Origin: Mesonia oceanica
GTDB lineage: Bacteria; Bacteroidota; Bacteroidia; Flavobacteriales; Flavobacteriaceae
Reading direction: 5' to 3'
DNA: 64,000 nucleotides
Assembly: GCF_902499555.1 (NCBI RefSeq)
Contig: NZ_CABVMM010000010.1
Coordinates: 124,001-188,000 of the forward strand
Under the pieces are notes generated by a model that had not been told where the DNA came from, did not search any database, and saw only the letters and a program-made list of their open reading frames with translations. Each line of letters opens with the position of its first letter. The stretch's first letter is position 1. Position numbers and translations under genes: made by a program. This document shows, one piece after another, positions 57,007-64,000 of the stretch.

Positions 57007-57621
57007 TTATAGGTCTTCCAACAGGAGCAAATATACATTTTTGGAGGTACTCCCATAACTCATGAAATCGCTTTCTTGCTTGTTTTCAAAAGTCTTAATG
57101 GTGGTTATGTTAGAAGGTATTCTCTTTTTACTTTTAGATTTTATACCTCTTAATCCTTCTCCAATCGTATCTACCAGCTGGCTCGTGCCTGCCAAAATAA
57201 CAAAATTATGAGGGATTTCCGCTAGTTTTTTTTCTTTTATCTGGTTAGAGCTTACCAATAAAGCACCCGTATTAGCTACTAAATACTCGCAGGTAGATAA
57301 AAAGAACGCTGCTTGATTACTAAAAGAATAATTTAAGTCGAAATCTTTAAAGGTTTCTTTTAGGTTATCATCAAAGCAACAACATTCTTTACCATCCCAG
57401 TTATTTTCCTCTAAAATTTTTCCGAAGACGTCAAGTACTTCATTTTTATCTTGGCAATAAAGAAACTTGCCTCCGTTTTCTTTAAAATTTTTTACAAAAT
57501 TCTCGTCTGTCGGCAGCGTGGGCTCCGGTGTGTATTTACTTAAATCACCGTCTCTTAAATCCTCTTCCTTTTCTTTGTCTGATTTAGATTTGGATAAAAA
57601 TAATTTTCTAAATAGACTCAT
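57007..57621 (-). CDS. LUD-domain (lactate utilisation-like) protein
   Basis: This 204-residue soluble protein resembles LutC/LUD-domain proteins: an N-terminal charged part (about 1-45), KFLYCQDKNEVLDVFGKILE, YLVANTGALLVSSNQIKEKK and PHNFVILAGTSQLVDTIGEG. LutC proteins take part in lactate oxidation complexes, but stand-alone versions like this one are common in Flavobacteriaceae between ftsH and cdsA and no lutA or lutB is near, so the function is open. A terminator separates it from ftsH upstream. Confidence 0.8.
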   Translation of the reverse strand: MSLFRKLFLSKSKSDKEKEEDLRDGDLSKYTPEPTLPTDENFVKNFKENGGKFLYCQDKNEVLDVFGKILEENNWDGKECCCFDDNLKETFKDFDLNYSFSNQAAFFLSTCEYLVANTGALLVSSNQIKEKKLAEIPHNFVILAGTSQLVDTIGEGLRGIKSKSKKRIPSNITTIKTFENKQESDFMSYGSTSKNVYLLLLEDL

Positions 57622-57667
57622 ATATTAAGTTGGGGTAGTTAATAATTTCATTTTACTACTAAAATAT

Positions 57668-57707
57668 AAAAAATCTTGACCATACTTTTGTATAATCAAG
57701 ATTTTTT
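57668..57707 (-). terminator. Terminator downstream of ftsH
   Basis: AAAAAATCTTGA (57668-57679) pairs with TCAAGATTTTTT (57696-57707), a 12-bp stem with a 16-base loop, 10 bp beyond the ftsH stop. It is followed by T-rich sequence on the minus strand. Confidence 0.7.
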
Positions 57708-57716
57708 AGGCTTTTA

Positions 57717-59750
57717 TTAGTAATTGTTTGTTGGATTTTTAGAGTCTTCAGAAGTTTTTTCTTCTGTAGGTTGAGCTTTTTCTTCTACTTGTTTAGGAGT
57801 TTGATCAGTAAGCTTTTCTTCTTCTTTGTGATGAGGGCGATTACCGAAAATTCGCTGCAAATCGTCTTTAAAGATTACTTCTTTGTCAAGTAAGATTTCA
57901 GCAAGTTCTGTGAGCTTATCTTTATGTTCTGTGAGTAGTTGAATAGCTCGTTGGTATTGTTCTTCAATGATGTTGGAAATCTCCTTATCTATTAATTCTG
58001 CTGTCTTTTCGCTATAAGGTTTAGCAAAATTGTATTCATTTTGTCCGCTAGAATCGTAATAGGTTAAGTTTCCTATTTTATCATTCAATCCGTAAACGGT
58101 TACCATAGCTTTGGCTTGTTTGGTCACTTTTTCTAAATCGCTTAGCGCTCCAGTAGATATTTTATTAAAAATCACTTTTTCTGCTGCACGACCACCCATA
58201 GTGGCACACATTTCATCTAGCATTTGTTCAGGACGAACAATTAAGCGTTCTTCCGGTAAATACCAAGCCGCTCCTAGAGATTGACCACGTGGGACGATAG
58301 TTACCTTAACTAAGGGGGCCGCATGTTCTAGCATCCAGCTTACCGTAGCGTGACCAGCTTCGTGAAAAGCAATAGCTTTCTTTTCGTCTGGGGTAATAAT
58401 CTTATTTTTCTTTTCAAGACCACCTACAATTCTATCTACTGCATCTAAGAAGTCTTGTTTTCCAACTGCTTTATTGCCTTTACGGGCAGCAATTAAGGCA
58501 GCTTCATTACAAACATTGGCAATATCTGCTCCAGAGAATCCTGGGGTTTGTTTGGCTAAAAATTCAGTATCTAATTCTTCTGCTACTTTTTTAAGCGGAC
58601 GTAAGTGTACTTCAAAAATTTCTTTACGTTCTCTTACATCGGGAAGGTCTACATAAATCTGTCTATCAAAACGTCCAGCACGCATTAATGCTTTATCTAA
58701 CACGTCGGCTCGGTTGGTCGCGGCTACCACAATTACATTGGTATTGGTACCAAAACCATCCATCTCTGTGAGTAACTGATTGAGTGTATTTTCACGTTCA
58801 TCGTTAGATCCTGAGAAGTTGTTTTTTCCACGGGCTCTACCAATTGCGTCAATTTCATCTATAAAGATTATGGATGGAGATTTTTCTTTGGCTTGTTTAA
58901 ATAAATCCCTTACACGAGAAGCTCCAACTCCCACAAACATTTCTACAAAATCTGAACCTGACAAGGAGAAGAAAGGTACTTTTGCTTCACCGGCCACAGC
59001 TTTTGCCAATAAGGTTTTACCGGTTCCCGGAGGTCCTACTAATAAGGCTCCTTTTGGGATTTTACCACCTAATGAAGTATATTTTTCAGGTTGTTTTAAG
59101 AAATCTACGATTTCCTGTACTTCCTCTTTTGCTCCCTCAAGCCCAGCAACATCTTTAAAAGAAGTTTTTACATCGGTATTTTGGTCAAAGAGTTTTGCTT
59201 TAGATTTACCAATATTGAAGATTTGGCCTCCAGCACCGCCACCGGCACCACCGCTCATTCTTCTCATAATGAAAATCCAAATACCAAAAAGTAAGATAAA
59301 TGGAAGAAGCGTAAGTAAAATGTCGCCCCAATAGTTTTGATGAGTTTCAAACTCAATATCGGTAGATAAATTATTTTCTTTTTTAATTTCATTAAAATTC
59401 TTTTGAAAATTTTCTAAACTACCTATTTCAAAAGTATAGTCAGGAGTGTCTCCCGCTGGAAGAAATTCTTTTTCCTGGGTTTTTTTATGAACAGGATTTT
59501 GTTTGGCTTTATCCGTTAAATATACATTTGCCTGTTTTTTATTAACTACAATTACCTTTTTTACATCACCATCTTTAAGAAAGTTTTGAAATTGACTGAT
59601 ATTGGTTTTTGCAGGTTCATTGAAGCCCATGCTTCCTCCAAAAAAATTAAGCCCTAAGAAAATTAGGACAATTCCAATATAAATCCAGTAAGAGTTAAAT
59701 TTAGGTTTATTGCTCCCTGGTTTCTTTTTATTGTTCTGCTCGTTGGCCAT
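57717..59750 (-). CDS. ftsH: ATP-dependent zinc metalloprotease FtsH
   Basis: FtsH is the essential membrane protease for quality control. The 677-residue protein has two transmembrane helices (about 21-40 and 135-155), an AAA module with Walker [14 protein letters not shown], Walker [13 protein letters not shown] and the second region of homology ([20 protein letters not shown]), then the zinc protease site [11 protein letters not shown] with H463, E464 and H467. The periplasmic domain (about 40-135) is normal for Bacteroidota. It is 20 bp after rsfS. Confidence 0.98.
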   Translation of the reverse strand: MANEQNNKKKPGSNKPKFNSYWIYIGIVLIFLGLNFFGGSMGFNEPAKTNISQFQNFLKDGDVKKVIVVNKKQANVYLTDKAKQNPVHKKTQEKEFLPAGDTPDYTFEIGSLENFQKNFNEIKKENNLSTDIEFETHQNYWGDILLTLLPFILLFGIWIFIMRRMSGGAGGGAGGQIFNIGKSKAKLFDQNTDVKTSFKDVAGLEGAKEEVQEIVDFLKQPEKYTSLGGKIPKGALLVGPPGTGKTLLAKAVAGEAKVPFFSLSGSDFVEMFVGVGASRVRDLFKQAKEKSPSIIFIDEIDAIGRARGKNNFSGSNDERENTLNQLLTEMDGFGTNTNVIVVAATNRADVLDKALMRAGRFDRQIYVDLPDVRERKEIFEVHLRPLKKVAEELDTEFLAKQTPGFSGADIANVCNEAALIAARKGNKAVGKQDFLDAVDRIVGGLEKKNKIITPDEKKAIAFHEAGHATVSWMLEHAAPLVKVTIVPRGQSLGAAWYLPEERLIVRPEQMLDEMCATMGGRAAEKVIFNKISTGALSDLEKVTKQAKAMVTVYGLNDKIGNLTYYDSSGQNEYNFAKPYSEKTAELIDKEISNIIEEQYQRAIQLLTEHKDKLTELAEILLDKEVIFKDDLQRIFGNRPHHKEEEKLTDQTPKQVEEKAQPTEEKTSEDSKNPTNNY

Positions 59751-59770
59751 TTTATTCTTTCTAGTAATTT

Positions 59771-60142
59771 TTAATAATCGGTTTCAATAGTAGTGCTTTT
59801 TGCGTCTCCCCACAAACTTTCAATATCGTAATATTCCCTAATGTGTTTTTGGAAAACGTGTACTACTACATTGACGTAGTCCATAAGTATCCATTCTGCA
59901 TTTTCGGTACCTTCTACGTGCCAAGGCTTATCTTTAATTGCCTTGCTAACAGTTTTTTGGATAGAGTTAACAATGGCATTTACCTGAGTGTTGGATGTAC
60001 CATTGCAAATAATAAAATAGTCACAAACCGTATTCTCAATTTCCCTTAGGTCTAAGATTTGTATATCTTTTCCTTTTACCTCTTCAATCCCTTGCAATAT
60101 ATGTGTTATCAGTTGGTCTGTGTTCTTTTCTTTGTTTATCAT
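59771..60142 (-). CDS. rsfS: Ribosomal silencing factor RsfS
   Basis: RsfS (also RsfA) binds ribosomal protein L14 and blocks subunit joining when nutrients are low. The 123-residue length and motifs match: KGKDIQILDLREIENTVCDY, FIICNGTSNTQVNAIVNSI, PWHVEGTENAEWILMDYVNV and VVHVFQKHIREYYDIESLWG. It is the first gene of the minus-strand unit with ftsH, divergent from birA. A TAACTTTG box on the minus strand (60170-60163) is a good -7 candidate. Confidence 0.95.
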   Translation of the reverse strand: MINKEKNTDQLITHILQGIEEVKGKDIQILDLREIENTVCDYFIICNGTSNTQVNAIVNSIQKTVSKAIKDKPWHVEGTENAEWILMDYVNVVVHVFQKHIREYYDIESLWGDAKSTTIETDY

Positions 60143-60162
60143 TAAAATTTAATTGTTTTGCG

Positions 60163-60170
60163 CAAAGTTA
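60163..60170 (-). promoter_or_regulatory. -7 element TAACTTTG before rsfS
   Basis: Perfect TAnnTTTG match on the minus strand, 21 bases upstream of the rsfS start codon. No clear TTG is found at the usual -33 distance. Confidence 0.45.
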
Positions 60171-60225
60171 TTATTTTTTAAACTTTTTTTGTATCCTAAT
60201 TTAAACATTCTTTCATTAAGTCTCT

Positions 60226-60957
60226 ATGCGAAGTATCAAAGTCCTTGCCACCGATTCTACCAATCTATTTTTAAGAGAACTTTTTAGGGAACAACCTAAT
60301 ATAGAAAATTGCTATGTTGTGACGGAAGAACAAACCAAAGGCAAAGGCCAAATGGGGGCAGGTTGGATCTCAGAAAAAGGCAAGAACCTTACGTTTAGCT
60401 TGCTTTTAAACGATTTGAACTTAAAGATTGATGAGCAGTTTAAATTGAGTGCCATTGTAGCAACAAGTATGATAGAGGTGCTGGAAAAGCTTCAAATCCC
60501 AAAATTGAAGATTAAGTGGCCAAACGACATATTGGCAGGGAATTTTAAAATATGTGGAATTTTAATTGAAAATATTCTTATAAATGGCAGGGTAGGTAGT
60601 ACGATTATAGGCATTGGCTTAAATGTAAATCAATTAGAATTTGAAAATTTACCTCAAGCAGCTTCTCTAAAAAAACTTACTGGTGTTCATTTTGAATTAG
60701 ATTATTTATTGAAATTACTGGTGAATACTATTGAAAAGAATATTTATGCAAAAAAGGATTGGAAAATAGAAGCTATTTTAAACGAATATTATGTCCACCT
60801 TTTTAGATTGAACAAAGCTTCTACTTTTGAATTTCCTAATGGCCAAAGAAAAACAGGGATTATAAAAAAAGTCTCTCATCAAGGACGATTAATCATTTTT
60901 TTTGAAGACCAGCTAGAACAAGAATTTGATATTAAGGAAATAAAATTACTTTACTAA
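60226..60957 (+). CDS. birA: Biotin--[acetyl-CoA-carboxylase] ligase
   Basis: BirA attaches biotin to the acetyl-CoA carboxylase carrier protein. The 243-residue protein has only the catalytic and C-terminal domains and no N-terminal helix-turn-helix, so it is not a repressor. Key motifs are ATDSTNLFLRELF, the biotin/ATP loop TKGKGQMGAGWISEKGKNLT, LKIKWPNDILAGNFKICGIL with the catalytic-site Lys, and GSTIIGIGLNVNQ. It reads away from rsfS with 83 bp between. Confidence 0.94.
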   Translation: MRSIKVLATDSTNLFLRELFREQPNIENCYVVTEEQTKGKGQMGAGWISEKGKNLTFSLLLNDLNLKIDEQFKLSAIVATSMIEVLEKLQIPKLKIKWPNDILAGNFKICGILIENILINGRVGSTIIGIGLNVNQLEFENLPQAASLKKLTGVHFELDYLLKLLVNTIEKNIYAKKDWKIEAILNEYYVHLFRLNKASTFEFPNGQRKTGIIKKVSHQGRLIIFFEDQLEQEFDIKEIKLLY

Positions 60958-61083
60958 AGGCTTTAGGTTTTAATAAAATATTGGTTTTTTAACACTTTTG
61001 TGAATTGTTAAAAACGATAAAATTTACATTTTAACGATAAATTAGTGTTAAATTTAAGTAATTAACATTTAAATTATTTTATT

Positions 61084-62535
61084 ATGAAAAATTTTACGTT
61101 TTTAATCTCGCTGTTTTTTTTGTCTTTAGGTTATGCACAACCAAATCAGTCATTTGGTACTGTAAGTTCAACAATAGCTTCACCTCCACCTTTTGCACCA
61201 GAAGAAATCTTCCGTTTTAGACGAGGTTTGGTAACACAACTAGATCAAGGTAATTTTAACTTTGGTTTAAATGATCGCTGGTTCTCTTCAGGAAGGTTAA
61301 CTACTGGTAGTCAGACGGTTTATGGTTTGCGTTATCAAGTGAATGGAAAATCTTTAATATTGGGATATAATAATATAGATAATATTAATCCACGTATTCA
61401 ATGGATAGGTTTACCTGGTGAAACCTTGGGTGATTTAGAGTTTCGGTATGCCCGAGATTTTATGTCTACAGATTCTTTTCTATCTGCAGCCATGCGACGG
61501 GATGGATCTACTGTTTTTAGTAGAGATAAAAACTTTTCGGTATTTGATGAATCTAAAGTTGGTATTTTAGCTAGTGGTCAAAGAAGAGAAGGTATTCAGG
61601 TTTGGCATGAAAATTCTGACTTTGATTTTAGTGCTGCAGGTTCTTTCTATGCTATAGCACATCAAGGTCAAGGGATTGGTGTATTTGGGCAATCAAGAGA
61701 AACGAATGGACAAGGATACGGAGTCTATGCTGGCTCTTTTGGAGCTTCGCAAATTAATTTTGGAGTTTATGGTGAAGTTGGAAATGCAGATCAAAGCTAT
61801 GCGATCTATGGAAGGGCATCTTCGACCGGTACTGGTCAATTCGCCGGATTTTTTGATGGCAATGTAGAGGTAACAGGTTCTTTTTTAGTTTCTTCTGATA
61901 AAAAATTAAAAGAAAATATTAAAGAAGAAGAAGGTGTGCTTGAAAAGCTGGCGAATCTAAATCCTGTTGAATATAATTTTAAAACTAAAGAAGGCTTTAA
62001 TTTACCTATAGGAAAACAACATGGGTTTATTGCACAAGAATTAGAAGAGGTTTATCCTGAATTGGTGCAAGATGTAATTAAACCATTATACGATAAAGAA
62101 GGTCGCCCATCAGGAGGAGAAGAGTTTAAATCTGTAAACTATATAGGCTTAATAGGTGTTCTTACCAAATCTATCCAAGAGTTAAATGCTAAAGTTGAGT
62201 CTCTTGAGGAAAAGCTGAAAAACAATAGCGAAACCTATGTGGTGAAAGATGTGCAATTATCAAAAGAATTGGAGAGTTCTGCGTATAGTTTGGAGCAAAA
62301 TTACCCAAATCCGTTTGATGGACAATCAGTTATTGCTTATAAATTACCAGAAACAGAAGAAAACGCTTCCATTATGGTTTTTGATATGACCGGTAATCTT
62401 AAAAAAGAATATCGTCTTACTGAAAAAGAAGGGAAAATTATTATAAATGCCTCAGACTTTAAGAATGGAATTTACCTGTATAGCTTGATTAGTAGTAATA
62501 AAGAAATTATAACTAAACGAATGATTATTAAATAA
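61084..62535 (+). CDS. T9SS-secreted protein with S74-type intramolecular chaperone domain
   Basis: This 483-residue protein has a signal peptide (FLISLFFLSLGYAQ). The middle is a Gly-rich beta region with repeats such as GQGIGVFGQSRETNGQGYGV YAGS and FGVYGEVGNADQSYAIYG, like phage tail fibres. Residues about 275-370 are the S74 chaperone region: SSDKKLKENIKEEEGVLEKL, YNFKTKEGFNLPIGKQHGFI and AQELEEVYPELV. A coiled coil and then the type A T9SS tail follow (YSLEQNYPNPFDGQSVIAYK, FKNGIYLYSLISSNKEIITK). In phage proteins the S74 part cleaves itself off; whether it does here is unknown. It is probably a surface fibre or adhesin. Confidence 0.88.
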   Translation: MKNFTFLISLFFLSLGYAQPNQSFGTVSSTIASPPPFAPEEIFRFRRGLVTQLDQGNFNFGLNDRWFSSGRLTTGSQTVYGLRYQVNGKSLILGYNNIDNINPRIQWIGLPGETLGDLEFRYARDFMSTDSFLSAAMRRDGSTVFSRDKNFSVFDESKVGILASGQRREGIQVWHENSDFDFSAAGSFYAIAHQGQGIGVFGQSRETNGQGYGVYAGSFGASQINFGVYGEVGNADQSYAIYGRASSTGTGQFAGFFDGNVEVTGSFLVSSDKKLKENIKEEEGVLEKLANLNPVEYNFKTKEGFNLPIGKQHGFIAQELEEVYPELVQDVIKPLYDKEGRPSGGEEFKSVNYIGLIGVLTKSIQELNAKVESLEEKLKNNSETYVVKDVQLSKELESSAYSLEQNYPNPFDGQSVIAYKLPETEENASIMVFDMTGNLKKEYRLTEKEGKIIINASDFKNGIYLYSLISSNKEIITKRMIIK

Positions 62536-62560
62536 ACTCTTAGCAACAAATAAAAACTAA

Positions 62561-62595
62561 AAATCCCTCTTGAACGATAAATTCAAGAGGGATTT
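62561..62595. terminator. Convergent terminator after the S74 gene
   Basis: AAATCCCTCTTGAA (62561-62574), loop CGATAAA, TTCAAGAGGGATTT (62582-62595). A perfect 14-bp stem between the plus-strand S74 gene and the minus-strand SRPBCC gene. Confidence 0.85.
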
Positions 62596-62618
62596 AAATT
62601 TTTCATCTTTGTTTATAA

Positions 62619-63011
62619 CTAAAGCTTTCCTAAATTTTCGCTTAAGGTATTAATGAATTTTTTTAAGGGAGATTTGATCATCATCGCCATCATGGAGTTA
62701 AATTCACCTTCAAAAATTAATTGAACTTTACTGGTTTCAGCATCTATTTCTTCAATTTCTGCTTTTAAGGTAAAAGGGAATTTATCACTTCCGGAACCTA
62801 AAACTGCAGTTTGATAAGGAATTTTCTCTTGCATTTTCAGTTTAATTTCCGGCATTCCTTTCAACTGAAAAAGGAAACTATCTTCTCCTTTTATCTCAAA
62901 CTTTTGAATACTATCAGGCATAATCTTTTCATAATTATGCATGTTGGTTAAAAATTCAAAAACCTGTTGTTGACTTTTATTTACTTGGGTAGTATTGCTT
63001 TCTAAATGCAT
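62619..63011 (-). CDS. SRPBCC (START-like) family protein
   Basis: This 130-residue protein has the helix-grip pattern of SRPBCC proteins: N-terminal strand TTQVNKSQQQVFEFLTNMHN, a central beta part (FLFQLKGMPEIKLKMQEKIP, KVQLIFEGEFNS) and a long C-terminal helix MIKSPLKKFINTLSENLGKL. Such folds bind hydrophobic ligands, but no ligand can be named. It lies 6 bp after pyrE on the same strand and is probably cotranscribed with it. Confidence 0.82.
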   Translation of the reverse strand: MHLESNTTQVNKSQQQVFEFLTNMHNYEKIMPDSIQKFEIKGEDSFLFQLKGMPEIKLKMQEKIPYQTAVLGSGSDKFPFTLKAEIEEIDAETSKVQLIFEGEFNSMMAMMIKSPLKKFINTLSENLGKL

Positions 63012-63017
63012 GGTGTT

Positions 63018-63662
63018 TTATTTTGGTGACCAATTCGCAGGATCTTGACGCCATTTTCTTAACGTAGCTGCTTCTTCTTTATTTAAATAACTGGTTTCGT
63101 AAGCTTGTTCTATTAAATGTTCGTAATTGCTAAGGACGTTAACGTTAACATGCTCTTTTTCAAAGTTTTCTTCAGCAATATCAAAACCATAGGAGAAAAT
63201 AGCAATCATTCCTTTTACGGTTGCATTGGCTTCTTTTAAAGCTTTTACCGCATTTAAACTACTTTTTCCGGTACTAATTAAATCTTCAATCACCACCACG
63301 TGTTGACCGCTTTCCAAGTGACCTTCAATTTGGTTTTTTCTTCCGTGCTTTTTTGCTTCGGGTCTTACGTAAACAAAAGGTAGGCCTAAATATTCTGCCA
63401 CCAACATCCCAATCCCAATGGCTCCAGTGGCCACACCGGCAATAACATCAGGTTTTCCGTAAACTTGTTCAACGTGTTTAGCCATGTGCTCCCTAATGTA
63501 ATTTCTTATCGGTGGGTAGGAAAGTACCACGCGGTTATCACAATAAATTGGAGACTTCCAACCGCTTGCCCATGTAAAAGGTTCTTGCGGATTTAATTTT
63601 ATTGCTTTAATTTGCAATAAAAGTTCGGCTGTTTTTTTAGCTGTTTCTTTATCTAAAATCAT
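63018..63662 (-). CDS. pyrE: Orotate phosphoribosyltransferase
   Basis: PyrE converts orotate and PRPP to orotidine monophosphate in pyrimidine synthesis. The 214-residue protein shows FTWASGWKSPIYCDNRVVLS, GVATGAIGIGMLVAEYLGLP, FVYVRPEAKKHGRKNQIEGH and the PRPP-binding motif VVVIEDLISTGKSSLNAVKA. ATG at 63662 is used; an in-frame TTG at 63701 would run into the divergent NUDIX gene. Only 8 bp separate the two start codons, so the promoters must overlap coding sequence. Confidence 0.96.
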   Translation of the reverse strand: MILDKETAKKTAELLLQIKAIKLNPQEPFTWASGWKSPIYCDNRVVLSYPPIRNYIREHMAKHVEQVYGKPDVIAGVATGAIGIGMLVAEYLGLPFVYVRPEAKKHGRKNQIEGHLESGQHVVVIEDLISTGKSSLNAVKALKEANATVKGMIAIFSYGFDIAEENFEKEHVNVNVLSNYEHLIEQAYETSYLNKEEAATLRKWRQDPANWSPK

Positions 63663-63670
63663 ACCTGCAA

Positions 63671-64000
63671 ATGTATAAAGTTTTTGTGAAAGATATACCA
63701 ATAATTCTTTCTACCAAAAAAGAAATTGGAGATAAATACACCTCTATCCCTATAAAAAAGGTGAAGCTGAAAAAGTTAATCAAAAAGATTTTAAAAGGTG
63801 AAATATTATACGTGAACCTTTACCATAAGGATGAGAAAAAGCTTTTTAAACATTTAAGAAGTAAGCTTAAACCTATTGTCGCAGGCGGTGGTTTGGTCTA
63901 TAACCCAAAAGGGGAAATCCTTTTTATTTATAGGAATGATAAATGGGATTTGCCTAAAGGAAAAGCAGAAAAAAACGAAACCATAGAAGAAACTTCCATT
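63671..64000 (+). CDS. NUDIX hydrolase, 3' end outside window
   Basis: The frame is open from ATG at 63671 to the window end, 110 codons. Residues about 1-65 are a lysine-rich N-terminal part; from about 68 the NUDIX domain begins (IVAGGGLVYNPKGEILFIYR, KWDLPKGKAEKNETIEE), where the NUDIX box starts as G-x5-E and would continue with REUxEE beyond the edge. NUDIX proteins cleave nucleoside diphosphate derivatives; the substrate is not visible. It is divergent from pyrE with 8 bp between start codons. Confidence 0.88.
   Translation, partial: MYKVFVKDIPIILSTKKEIGDKYTSIPIKKVKLKKLIKKILKGEILYVNLYHKDEKKLFKHLRSKLKPIVAGGGLVYNPKGEILFIYRNDKWDLPKGKAEKNETIEETSI

Noticed and set aside
1..64000. CRISPR arrays, rRNA genes, insertion sequences, prophage
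   Set aside because: No regularly spaced direct repeats, rRNA-like sequence, transposase or phage structural genes were seen; the S74 protein has a T9SS tail and no phage neighbours.

Overview
The window looks like a chromosomal segment of a marine-type member of the Flavobacteriaceae (Bacteroidota). The evidence is the SusC/SusD pairs, lipoproteins with Bacteroidota-type signal peptides, a type IX secretion tail, promoter-like TAnnTTTG boxes, low GC and the housekeeping gene order at the right end (acbP-psd-cdsA-LUD-ftsH-rsfS / birA). All statements come from reading the sequence; no database search was run.

Layout. 1-1604 (-): 5' part of a SusC-type receptor cut by the window edge. 2022-4859 (+): an unknown protein, then three tandem paralogues with a cysteine-rich N-terminus, an internal hydrophobic segment and a carboxypeptidase-like regulatory domain. 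4901-7586 (-): a slipin, a 1-kb non-coding block and a lysine-tailed TPR protein. The block holds a tRNA-Phe-like gene and two adjacent tRNA-like modules whose halves are in circularly permuted order, with the T-arm before the D-arm and the acceptor stem closed by a small loop. They resemble bacterial Y RNA tRNA mimics, and this is my main candidate for an unusual system. 7587-8645: intergenic, with a candidate structured RNA, a tiny ORF and a dispersed hairpin repeat.

8646-45738 (+, with lacI on -): a large pectin utilisation locus. kduI-kduD-uxaC-kdgK, kdgA, a TRAP transporter (dctPQM), uxaB and uxaA form the cytoplasmic uronate pathway to KDG and KDPG. A LacI-type regulator follows on the other strand, then SusC/D, a beta-helix lipoprotein, a pectate lyase-pectin methylesterase fusion, GH28, a second SusC/D, a DUF4861 protein, GH105, GH43, an esterase, CE8, PL9, CE12, kdgF and an SDR. 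Outer enzymes would cut and de-esterify pectin, SusCD would import oligomers, GH105/GH43 would trim them, KdgF-KduI-KduD would handle unsaturated uronate and UxaC-UxaB-UxaA galacturonate, both ending at KDG. A 14-bp palindrome (TGYAATCGATTRCA) directly abuts the predicted -7 element of three promoters (kduI, susC, GH28), and a variant precedes lacI, so one LacI regulator probably controls the locus and itself.

45834-52830 (-): a light-sensing operon of heme oxygenase, response regulator, bacteriophytochrome kinase and a CheB-CheR-PAS-kinase hybrid. 52986-64000: M3 peptidase, acyl-CoA-binding protein, phospholipid synthesis (psd, cdsA), LUD protein, ftsH, rsfS, birA, a T9SS-secreted S74-type protein, an SRPBCC protein, pyrE and a NUDIX protein cut by the right edge.
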